Shown: piece after piece, positions 6,952-12,528 of the stretch
Position numbering within the stretch: position 1 is the stretch's first letter
Layout: every line of letters starts with the position of its first letter
Assembly: GCA_027069385.1 (NCBI GenBank)
Contig: JALXER010000313.1
Coordinates: 1-12,528, forward strand
DNA from: Paracoccaceae bacterium
GTDB lineage: Bacteria; Pseudomonadota; Alphaproteobacteria; Rhodobacterales; Rhodobacteraceae
DNA: 12,528 nt
Reading direction: 5' to 3'
The notes under the pieces: model-generated
The model's database searches: none
What the model was told of the DNA's origin: nothing
What the model saw: only the letters and a program-made list of their open reading frames with translations
Program-made: the position numbers and the translations under genes

Positions 6952-8108
6952 TGAATACACCACCCCCACCGCCGCCCCTGTCCAAAGGCGATGAAACCCG
7001 CCGTGACCAGCGCCACTTTCCCTGCCCCAATTGCGGTGCCGATCTGCGCTTTGATCCGGGTGCAGCGGCCATGGTTTGCACCCATTGCGAGGCCGAGGTC
7101 GAGGTGCCCCATGTGGATGACGAAGCCGCGCAGGTCGAACACGACCTGTTGGAGCATATCCGCAAAGGCTTGGATTTCGAAACCGTCGAAACTCCGTCGC
7201 TGAACTGCGAAACCTGCGGGGCCAGTATTGAATTTGACGCCGACGAGCACTCGCGCCTGTGCCCGTTTTGCGACAGCGCCATCGTTGCCGATGTGACTCT
7301 GCAACGCCATATCGTGCCGCAAGGCCTGCTGCCCTTTGCGGTGCGCGAAAAACAGGCGCACGAGGTGATGCACAAGTGGCTAAAGGCGCGCTGGTTTGCG
7401 CCCAGCCATATTTCCAGCGCCGCCGCGGTCGAACATTTCGCCGGAGTTTATGTGCCGACATGGACCTATGATGCCTACTCGGTCACCGATTATACCGGCA
7501 AGCGCGGTCGTCGGGTCGGGAGCGGCAAAAACCGCCGCATGGTCTGGACCAAGGTGTCGGGAACCGTGAGCGGCGCGTTTGACGATGTGCTGGTGTCGGG
7601 GTCGCAATCGGTCTCGGCCGAATTCAAGGACGCGCTGACCCCGTGGCCGCTGGGAAATCTGGAAACCTATCAAACCGAATTTCTGGCCGGTTTCAGGGCG
7701 GAAAACCATACGGTCGGGCTGGAAGACGGCTATTTGGAAGGTCAGGAATTTATGCGGGTCAAAATTCGTGACTGGATCAAGGCCGATATCGGTGGCGATG
7801 CGCAAAAGATCACCTCCAGCACCAGCACGTTTTCCAAGCAAAGCTTCAAGCACCTGCTGCTGCCGGTGTGGATAACCCACTATTCGCTGGAAGGGCGGCG
7901 CTATCGCATGTCGGTTAACGGCCAAACCGGCAAGGTCTATGGCCAACGCCCGTTTTCCACCAAAAAGCTGCTGGCCGGCGCGCTGGCGGCATTCGTTGCC
8001 TTTTTGCTGCTGGGCGCCCTGGTATCCCTGAGCTTTGGCCCCAAAATGCGCACCGACCACCCGCCCGCAAACGCGCAAGCGACCAGTTGGTTCAAACCCG
8101 ATAACTAA
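6951..8108 (+). CDS. Membrane-anchored double zinc-ribbon protein (TFIIB-type zinc finger domain)
   Basis: This 385-aa protein starts at ATG 6951, overlapping the upstream stop. An in-frame upstream start at 6915 is possible but lies inside the previous gene. The N-terminus has six prolines (4-9). Two Cys4 ribbons follow: Cys25, Cys28, Cys43, Cys46, then Cys86, Cys89, Cys104, Cys107. The central region (about 115-330) is rich in aromatic and beta-type sequence (VYVPTWTYDAYSVTDYTGKRG, LLLPVWITHYSLEGRRYRMSVNGQTGKVYGQRP). A single TM helix lies at about 340-362, with a short polar tail. Similar proteins are annotated as TFIIB-type zinc finger proteins or, on thin grounds, as primosomal protein N'-like; there are no helicase motifs here. 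The YxLEGRRYRMSVNGQTGKVYG block resembles segments often found near membrane anchors, but no function is known. Confidence 0.85.
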   Translation: MNTPPPPPPLSKGDETRRDQRHFPCPNCGADLRFDPGAAAMVCTHCEAEVEVPHVDDEAAQVEHDLLEHIRKGLDFETVETPSLNCETCGASIEFDADEHSRLCPFCDSAIVADVTLQRHIVPQGLLPFAVREKQAHEVMHKWLKARWFAPSHISSAAAVEHFAGVYVPTWTYDAYSVTDYTGKRGRRVGSGKNRRMVWTKVSGTVSGAFDDVLVSGSQSVSAEFKDALTPWPLGNLETYQTEFLAGFRAENHTVGLEDGYLEGQEFMRVKIRDWIKADIGGDAQKITSSTSTFSKQSFKHLLLPVWITHYSLEGRRYRMSVNGQTGKVYGQRPFSTKKLLAGALAAFVAFLLLGALVSLSFGPKMRTDHPPANAQATSWFKPDN

Positions 8109-8480
8109 CGCCCCAAACCGGCGCTCTCCCGCACTCCAGCCGCGTTTGCTTGCGCAAACACGACTTCCGTTTGGGCCGGGCCGACCTGCGGTCGGTAGGG
8201 GGGCGTTCCGCCCCCTCGCGACATGCGTCGCTCCCCCCTGAAAGTACTTAAGGAAGAATGAAGTCTCATCTTCTTCTTTTCCCAAATATCCCGGGGGTGA
8301 ATGGCGCTTGCGCCAGAGGGGGCTGGCCCCCTGCTTGTGCATGCACAAGCTCTGCCGATAAGGGGGGCCGCTTGCGGCTCCCCGCAGAGGCAGACGCCCC
8401 GCCCAACTGCTGGAGGCTCATTGCGCAAGCAATGATGCCGACAGCAGGCGGGAGCGCCCGGTCGGGGTCAGGAATAGTGG
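8109..8480. repeat. Intergenic hairpin train with dispersed-repeat copy 1 (convergent gene ends)
   Basis: This 372-bp non-coding stretch lies between the ends of the zinc-ribbon gene and cobS, which converge. It is packed with stems: GTTTGC/GCAAAC (8144-8159), CCGACC/GGTCGG (8181-8195), GGGGGCG/CGCCCCC (8199-8215), GCGAC/GTCGC (8218-8231), TGGCGC/GCGCCA (8302-8315), AGGGGGC/GCCCCCT (8317-8332) and an 18-bp palindrome GCTTGTGCATGCACAAGC (8333-8350). Then comes a nested stem CTCTGC/GCAGAG around GGGGGGCCGC/GCGGCTCCCC (8350-8389), and a bulged stem with CATTGC/GCAATG inside (8402-8450). Positions 8178-8310 match 12394-12528 closely, and 8126-8141 match 12339-12354 with one difference. No coding potential is apparent. 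The context favours a structured mobile or terminator-type repeat. Confidence 0.85.
8249..8282. terminator. Possible (bidirectional) terminator in the AT-rich core of repeat copy 1
   Basis: An A/G-rich arm (8250-8261) can pair with a T/C-rich arm (8266-8280) with two single-base bulges, and the right arm ends in TTTT. It is the only T-rich tail downstream of the + strand zinc-ribbon gene. The equivalent core in copy 2 (12458-12509) is a far better inverted repeat. The pairing is imperfect here, so termination is only suggested. Confidence 0.35.
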
Positions 8481-9461
8481 TCAGCCCAGGCTGATGCTTA
8501 CCGCGCTTTCGGGCAGTTCTTCATCAAAACAGCGCTGATAGAATTCGGCCACGGTCTGGCGTTCCAGTTCATCGCACTTGTTTAGAAAGGTCAGCCGGAA
8601 AGCAAAGCCGATATCACCGCGGAAGATCTCGGCGTTTTGCGCCCAGTTGATCACCGTTCGCGGGCTCATCACCGTCGAAATATCGCCGTTCATGAACGCG
8701 GTGCGGGTCAGGTCGGCAACCGTTACCATCTGCGCGATGGTTTTGCGGCCTTCTTCGCTGTTGTAATGCGGTGCCTTGCCCAGCACGATCATCGATTCGG
8801 CATCATGGGACAGATAGTTGAGCGTCGTCACAATCGACCAGCGGTCCATCTGGGCCTGGTTGATCTGCTGCACCCCGTGATACAGCCCGGTCGTATCGCC
8901 CAGACCAACGGTATTGGCCGTGGCGAACAGGCGGAAATAAGGGTGCGGCGTGATGATTTCATTCTGGTCGAGCAGCGTCAGCTTGCCGTCGGTCTCCAAC
9001 ACCCGCTGGATCACGAACATCACATCGGGGCGGCCTGCATCGTATTCGTCAAACACGATGGCTGCGGGGTTGCGCAAGGCCCATGGCAGGATGCCCTCTT
9101 GAAATTCGGTCACCTGAACCCCGTCGCGCAGCTTGATTGCATCCTTGCCGATCAGGTCGATCCGGCTGATATGGCTGTCGAGGTTCACCCGCACCGTCGG
9201 CCAGTTAAGCCGCGCTGCCACCTGTTCGATATGGGTCGATTTACCGGTGCCGTGATATCCCTGAATGATCACCCGCCGGTTATGGCTGAACCCGGCCAGA
9301 ATAGCGCGGGTGGTGTCGGGGTCGAACTTGTAGGTCGGATCGATTTCGGGCACGCGGTCCGTGCGCTCTTCAAACCCCTTGACCATCATGTCAACATCAA
9401 TCCCGAAGGTCTCGCGAACGGAAATATCTTCGGTCGGTTTTGGCTGCTGTTCTGCGGACAT
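8481..9461 (-). CDS. cobS: Aerobic cobaltochelatase subunit CobS
   Basis: This is the AAA+ ATPase subunit of the CobNST complex, which inserts cobalt into hydrogenobyrinate a,c-diamide in the cytoplasm during aerobic cobalamin synthesis. It has 326 residues from ATG 9461, which has AGGA (minus strand, 9471-9468) six bases upstream. An ATG at 9476 would add five residues but lacks a good ribosome site. Diagnostic sequence includes SVRETFGID near the N-terminus, Walker A GYHGTGKST (68-76), VRVNLDSHISRIDLIGKD, Walker B AIVFDEYDAG with Asp138-Glu139, and sensor LFATANT with Asn183. VGLGDTTGLYHG and the C-terminal KCDELERQTVAEFYQRCF complete the CobS pattern. Length is normal. CobT, often found close downstream, is absent; a hairpin repeat and convergent genes lie there. 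A 116-bp gap separates it from the gene upstream, so it may share that transcript or have its own promoter. Confidence 0.96.
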   Translation of the reverse strand: MSAEQQPKPTEDISVRETFGIDVDMMVKGFEERTDRVPEIDPTYKFDPDTTRAILAGFSHNRRVIIQGYHGTGKSTHIEQVAARLNWPTVRVNLDSHISRIDLIGKDAIKLRDGVQVTEFQEGILPWALRNPAAIVFDEYDAGRPDVMFVIQRVLETDGKLTLLDQNEIITPHPYFRLFATANTVGLGDTTGLYHGVQQINQAQMDRWSIVTTLNYLSHDAESMIVLGKAPHYNSEEGRKTIAQMVTVADLTRTAFMNGDISTVMSPRTVINWAQNAEIFRGDIGFAFRLTFLNKCDELERQTVAEFYQRCFDEELPESAVSISLG

Positions 9462-9577
9462 CACGTTTCCTGTCATTTATCGGCTTTCCCGACTTGTGAA
9501 GGATTTGAACCGGTGATTCAAGAGGGAGTTGCCTCACAATTCGTAATGCCGCAATTTCATCCCCCGACCTGACGACC

Positions 9578-10408
9578 CTACCCGCATTGATCTTTGTTCA
9601 ATACTGGTTCCCAATTGGGGTTGGTGCTGGGAAATGCGCGGGCGAATTCCGCTATGTTGTCCACAAGAACTTGCGGCACGGGGTCCTTTCCGCCTTGGGC
9701 TTCAATGATTGCTCTTTGCGCCTGACTTCCCAAATCGCGGATATCCGCCAAAACCCGATTGTTGGATTCCAAGTCGCTGTTTGCGATAGCAATCGCGTAA
9801 TGCCGCCCGGTGTTGTAAAGCGATGCAACGTAATGGTTTTCAGCGTCTTTAAGATACGCCGTTACCTTACCGAAATCCCCCCATGCTTTGGCACATTGGG
9901 ACAGTTGGTAAGAGGCCAGCACTACCCTAAAAACTGCGTCGTTACTGGGCGGCGGGTCGCTCGGGAACGGGGTCGAGAAATCAAAGGTCAAATCGCCAAA
10001 CCGCGCCAGCACCGCTTCGGCATTAAAGGCTTGATCATAGACTTGCGTTTCACACCGGGTTTCTTCGTCGGAAAATTTTGTATTGTAGCTGGCGCTATTC
10101 TCGATGAAAACGCGCAGCAGGTTCAGAATTCGATTGGTGTGGGCGCTGTTGAATTCGGCATTACCCAGATGCCGCAGAATGGTGCAATACCGGCTCCGTT
10201 CGTCGGGGGTATCAGCATTTTCAAGCGCGTTAAAGTACTGAATACTGGCTTGAAAGGTTTCCAGCGAGTATTTCGAGCGGCTGAAGTCGCGGGCCAGTTG
10301 GCCGGCGGCACTATCTGCCTGAAAGGAAAACCACGCCGCCGTTGCTGCGACGCCTACGCTTAGAATTGCGACCGAGTTTTTAAACCCGTCTGTTCCCAGA
10401 AATCCCAT
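9578..10408 (-). CDS. Membrane-anchored protein of unknown function, partner of the alpha/beta hydrolase
   Basis: This 276-aa protein starts at ATG 10408, chosen because AAGGAG (10421-10416, minus strand) lies seven bases upstream. Starts further out lie within the hydrolase gene. One TM helix near the N-terminus (about 11-30, SVAILSVGVAATAAWFSF) is followed by a mostly helical domain with no recognised family. Four cysteines (75, 119, 172, 275) are spread through this domain. A Pro-rich break (TPFPSDPPPSND) sits near residue 150. The pattern suggests an inner-membrane anchor with a soluble domain, possibly periplasmic with disulfides, but topology is not certain. The start lies one base after the hydrolase stop, so the two are almost certainly made together. 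Codon use is somewhat AT-richer than that of cobS, in line with an accessory gene. Confidence 0.75.
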   Translation of the reverse strand: MGFLGTDGFKNSVAILSVGVAATAAWFSFQADSAAGQLARDFSRSKYSLETFQASIQYFNALENADTPDERSRYCTILRHLGNAEFNSAHTNRILNLLRVFIENSASYNTKFSDEETRCETQVYDQAFNAEAVLARFGDLTFDFSTPFPSDPPPSNDAVFRVVLASYQLSQCAKAWGDFGKVTAYLKDAENHYVASLYNTGRHYAIAIANSDLESNNRVLADIRDLGSQAQRAIIEAQGGKDPVPQVLVDNIAEFARAFPSTNPNWEPVLNKDQCG

Positions 10409-10409
10409 T

Positions 10410-11516
10410 TCACTTCTCCTTTTTAATCCGGTAACTGCGCCCCTGCTCGACCACAGCACGCCCTTTGATACGGTCGTGGCGTTCACCGCGCAGAACGGCG
10501 CGCACGTCGTTGATCACCTTGGGGCTTAGGCGGTAATACTGGTGGTGCGCATCGCGCAGGCGGGTAAAGGCCACGTCGGCACAATCGATAGAGATCACCC
10601 TATTGATGGTGTCCGACAGCTTGATCGGGCCGTTTTCACCCAGCCGGTCCGGGTTTGACTTGGTCCAGTCGCTGACCGCCAGCACCGTATCGTTATGGGC
10701 GTGGTAAACATGCACCTGCCGGGCCAGCTCTATCAGCGGTTTCAGCTTGTATTCATGGTTCAGCGCATCGGCGTCTTCGTCTGCGGCCATCAGAAACACG
10801 TTTTCCAGAATGCGCAGCAGGCGCCCGCCGCCCAGTTCGGATTTCAGCGCCTGAAGCGCATGGCGCAACGCATAGGCCCCCATGCTGTGCGCCACCAGAT
10901 GGATCCGCTGGTTGCACAACTCGCCCGGGTCCAGCTTGTCCAGAAACGTGAACAGCTTCGAGAGGCTGCGCGCCATAGCCACCCCCGAGGACTTGGCATC
11001 GTCGCGATCACTGAAATAGGCCCATTTGGGTGGTTTGTGGTTATTCGAAATACCGTTGCCAAAACTGGTGCCGTCCGAGGGCCACGAGAAACAGAACACC
11101 AGCGGTTTGCGCGGGCCGGTCTTTTTGCTCGACAGGTTGCGCCCGCCCATATTGGCCGGCGAAAGATAGGCATCGCATAACTGGCTGGCGCGCTCCAGCG
11201 ATTCATTAAACCCGGTGGCAAAGCCGTGAATATACAGAATAATATCGCGGGCGTTGTCCTTTTTGGCCAAGGTGGCGCGGATATCGGTGAACGCCTTGTG
11301 GCTGCCAAGCACCATGTCCTTGCCATTCTGGCCGGGGTCTTGGGCAAACACCTGAACCGAGGCCGGATCAACCCGATAGCCGGTTTTGCCTGCCTTGGGC
11401 ACATTTGCCTTGCCGACCCGAAAATAGGTGGGCTTGTCCGGATTGAATCTGGCTCCGAAACTGCCCGGGGTTTCGGTCAGCATATTGCGGTTGGTGGCAA
11501 AGTATATCTGGTTCAT
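10410..11516 (-). CDS. Alpha/beta hydrolase, DUF900-like
   Basis: This 368-aa predicted cytoplasmic hydrolase has no signal peptide. The fold is shown by IILYIHGFATGFNESL (92-107) with the oxyanion His97-Gly98, PLVFCFSWPSDG (138-149), and the nucleophile elbow LVAHSMGAYALRHAL with Ser211. NVFLMAADEDAD (239-250) and VYHAHNDTVL (270-279) follow, where Asp246 or Asp276 would be the acid. A late His in DAHHQYY could complete the triad. This order matches the DUF900 family (PF05990), whose substrates are unknown, though it is sometimes annotated as esterase or lipase. The N-terminus MNQIYFATNRN resembles the 'ATNR' opening of such proteins. ATG 11516 has GAGG upstream. It forms a two-gene unit with the membrane protein downstream and is divergent from the ImuA-like gene. 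Confidence 0.85.
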   Translation of the reverse strand: MNQIYFATNRNMLTETPGSFGARFNPDKPTYFRVGKANVPKAGKTGYRVDPASVQVFAQDPGQNGKDMVLGSHKAFTDIRATLAKKDNARDIILYIHGFATGFNESLERASQLCDAYLSPANMGGRNLSSKKTGPRKPLVFCFSWPSDGTSFGNGISNNHKPPKWAYFSDRDDAKSSGVAMARSLSKLFTFLDKLDPGELCNQRIHLVAHSMGAYALRHALQALKSELGGGRLLRILENVFLMAADEDADALNHEYKLKPLIELARQVHVYHAHNDTVLAVSDWTKSNPDRLGENGPIKLSDTINRVISIDCADVAFTRLRDAHHQYYRLSPKVINDVRAVLRGERHDRIKGRAVVEQGRSYRIKKEK

Positions 11517-11718
11517 CGTGGCCTCATGGTTGCAAATTCGAAAATCCGGTTCAGCAACACGCTCGCGGGTCCGCGGATCAATACTGCGAGGGCGCGTGGA
11601 GCGGGCTTTAATGCTATTTTAACGAAATCGCCGCCAGATCCTGGCGAAAGCGGTGTGATTGTTGCTTGCCAAAAGTGGCACAGAGTGAGAACATAAAGCA
11701 AACACTTGGCCACATCAC
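11517..11718. promoter_or_regulatory. Divergent promoter region between hydrolase and ImuA-like genes
   Basis: These 202 bases separate two divergent starts and should hold promoters for both. A possible weak + strand promoter is TTGCCA (11666-11671), 18 bases, then AACATA (11690-11695), which would put transcription about 15-20 bases before ATG 11719. It overlaps the LexA-like motif described separately. No convincing promoter was found for the minus-strand unit. A 66-codon minus-strand frame here overlaps the hydrolase start and is not believed to be a gene. Confidence 0.4.
11689..11703 (-). promoter_or_regulatory. Candidate LexA (SOS) box upstream of the ImuA-like gene
   Basis: The + strand reads GAAC-N7-AAAC, which is GTTT-N7-GTTC on the minus strand. 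The alphaproteobacterial LexA box is the direct repeat GTTC-N7-GTTC, so this has one mismatch in eight defined bases. It ends 15 bases before ATG 11719 and overlaps a possible -10 region, a good position for repression. ImuA genes are commonly LexA-controlled. A one-mismatch match of this kind can arise by chance in a 200-bp region, so confidence is limited. Confidence 0.4.
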
Positions 11719-12300
11719 ATGATTCTGGATCAACAAAACAGCATAACCCTGCCCAAAATCCGGCTCTTTGAGGGGGCCGGTCTGATGCTGGGGCGGGTGC
11801 ACGAATTTTGCGGGCCGTCGCGGGTTTTGCTGGCGGCGGTGGCTGCGGCGCAACTGTCCGGACCGGTGGCGTGGATCCGCCCCGGTTGGGTGGCCGGGCA
11901 GATCAGCCCCTATGGCCTGTCCGCCTATATGGACCCGGGGCGGATCATCTATATGACGCCACGCAACAATGATGACCTGCTGTGGTGCATGGCCGAAACC
12001 CTGCGCAGCGGTGTGCTGGCAACGGTGGTCGTTGAATTGCCCGAGCCGACATCGCTTACCCCGGTCCGGCGGTTGAATCTGGCCGCCCAGACCGGGGCCG
12101 GGTCCGGCAAGTCCCGGCCGTTGCCGCTGATCCTGACCCCGGGGGACGGAGGCGCGCAAGGGGTTGAAAGCCGCTGGCATATCAGCCCCGCTCGGGCCCC
12201 GCAGCCCGCCTGGAACCTTGCCCGCACCCGCAGCCGCTCTGCCCCCGAAACCACCTGGCAGGCCGACCATAACGATGAAATGCTCTGTATAATTACCTGA
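11719..12300 (+). CDS. ImuA-like protein (SOS mutagenesis accessory), Rhodobacteraceae short form
   Basis: This 193-aa protein belongs to the ImuA/SulA-like RecA-related group that works with ImuB and DnaE2 in damage-induced translesion synthesis. Recognisable blocks are GRVHEFCGPSR (25-35, where a P-loop would be but without GKT), VAWIRPGW (50-57), DPGRIIYMTPR (72-82), DDLLWCMAETLRSG (85-98), LTPVRRLNLAAQTG (113-126) and LILTPGDGGAQGVESRWHIS (137 onward). The missing Walker lysine means ATP binding is doubtful, which is normal for this short form as far as I recall. No clear ribosome site precedes ATG 11719. imuB and dnaE2 are not visible: a repeat fills the next 228 bases. It is divergent from the hydrolase gene and has a LexA-like motif upstream. 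Function by family only. Confidence 0.75.
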   Translation: MILDQQNSITLPKIRLFEGAGLMLGRVHEFCGPSRVLLAAVAAAQLSGPVAWIRPGWVAGQISPYGLSAYMDPGRIIYMTPRNNDDLLWCMAETLRSGVLATVVVELPEPTSLTPVRRLNLAAQTGAGSGKSRPLPLILTPGDGGAQGVESRWHISPARAPQPAWNLARTRSRSAPETTWQADHNDEMLCIIT

Positions 12301-12334
12301 CTCTATGATGCAAAAACCGGGTTCTCAATGACAA

Positions 12335-12398
12335 GGCCCTCCCGCAGTCCAGCCTTGTGTTTGGCAAGCCAAACACAAGGCTGGACTGCGGGAGGGCC
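12335..12398. repeat. Perfect 31-bp inverted repeat with 2-nt spacer
   Basis: Bases 12335-12365 and 12368-12398 are exact reverse complements, separated by AA. The arms begin GGCCCTCCCGCAGTCC and meet at TTGGC-AA-GCCAA. The structure starts 34 bases after the ImuA-like stop. No T-tract follows (the sequence continues GACTTGCGG), so it is not a standard terminator, though such a long stem will strongly fold in RNA and could extrude as a cruciform. It forms the left end of repeat copy 2. The equivalent part of copy 1 keeps the left arm but not the right. Confidence 0.95.
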
Positions 12399-12528
12399 GA
12401 CTTGCGGTCGGTCGGGGGGCGTTCCGCCCCCTCGCGACATTCGTCGCTCCCCCCTGAGAGTATTTGTGAAAATTGGAAGTCACTACCCTTCTTCTTTTCA
12501 CAAATATTCCGGGGGTGAATGGCGCTTG
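12335..12528. repeat. Dispersed structured repeat, copy 2 (runs off window end)
   Basis: After the 31-bp inverted repeat come the same modules as in copy 1, in the same order: CCGACT/GGTCGG (12397-12411), GGGGGCG/CGCCCCC (12415-12431) and GCGAC/GTCGC (12434-12447). Then follows an AT-rich core in which GAGTATTTGTGAAAA (12458-12472) pairs with TTTTCACAAATATTC (12495-12509), with one G-T wobble, clamped by CCCCC and GGGGG. The last bases GGGTGAATGGCGCTTG equal 8295-8310 in copy 1, so the window probably ends in the middle of the element. Differences from copy 1 are concentrated in the AT core. Confidence 0.9.

Noticed and set aside
7380..8348. Minus-strand open frame crossing from the repeat into the zinc-ribbon gene
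   Set aside because: It runs through non-coding hairpins and antisense to a well-supported gene. No domain.
8126..8460. CRISPR array
   Set aside because: The stems differ from one another and there are no equal repeats with regular spacers. No cas genes are in the window.
9490..9540. tRNA-like T-loop (GGTTCAAATCC on the minus strand) upstream of cobS
   Set aside because: The bases flanking the loop do not pair to form a T stem, and no acceptor, D or anticodon arm can be built around it.
8637..9572. Plus-strand open frame (311 codons) opposite cobS
   Set aside because: Antisense shadow of cobS, which has complete AAA+ motifs.
9587..10363. Plus-strand open frame (258 codons) opposite the membrane-anchored protein gene
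   Set aside because: The minus-strand frame has a strong ribosome site, a sensible TM anchor and one-base spacing to the hydrolase. The plus-strand translation is Arg/Val-rich without pattern.
11513..11713. 66-codon minus-strand frame in the divergent intergenic region
   Set aside because: It overlaps the hydrolase start, has no ribosome site or family, and occupies the expected promoter region.
12335..12398. Insertion-sequence terminal inverted repeats or a miniature transposon
   Set aside because: The arms meet with only two bases between them, so there is no interior element. There is no transposase and no obvious target duplication at the ends.

Overview
The window looks like a chromosomal segment of a marine-type alphaproteobacterium, most likely Rhodobacteraceae/Roseobacter group. 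The reasons are a GC-rich codon style (roughly 60% by eye), a pyrimidine-catabolism cluster next to an NMT1/THI5-type ABC transporter, aerobic-type cobS, an ImuA-like protein of the short Rhodobacteraceae form, and a GC-rich hairpin repeat in intergenic regions. The taxonomic call is inference from protein and repeat style, not from a marker gene.

Region 1 (1-6591, + strand) is a catabolic and uptake operon. It opens with the last 42 codons of an M20-family Zn-dependent carbamoylase (beta-ureidopropionase type). Next come a small GH114-like lipoprotein, dihydropyrimidinase (hydA), an AT-rich four-TM protein of unknown function, and a complete ABC importer: ATPase, two permeases and a periplasmic NMT1/THI5-like binding protein. 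Dihydropyrimidinase and carbamoylase are steps 2 and 3 of reductive pyrimidine breakdown (dihydrouracil to N-carbamoyl-beta-alanine to beta-alanine). The importer probably brings in the pyrimidine or a related ring compound. A strong rho-independent terminator closes the operon at 6607-6643. Dihydropyrimidine dehydrogenase is not in the window.

Region 2 (6655-8108, + strand) is a tightly overlapping pair: a 98-aa two-TM protein and a 385-aa protein with two Cys4 zinc ribbons and a C-terminal TM helix. Neither has a known function.

Region 3 (8109-8480) is non-coding and is filled by a train of hairpins. Its left part belongs to a dispersed repeat. A second copy, with a perfect 31-bp inverted repeat at its left end, starts at 12335 and runs off the window.

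Region 4 (8481-11516, - strand) holds cobS (cobaltochelatase AAA+ subunit, without cobT beside it). Upstream of it is a two-gene unit: a DUF900-like alpha/beta hydrolase and, one base after its stop, a membrane-anchored protein of unknown function.

Region 5 (11517-12528) is a divergent intergenic region with a LexA-box-like motif, an ImuA-like SOS mutagenesis protein on the + strand, and the second repeat copy. The best candidates for undescribed biology are the hairpin repeat family, the hydrolase/membrane-protein pair, the zinc-ribbon pair, and the AT-rich membrane gene embedded in the pyrimidine operon.
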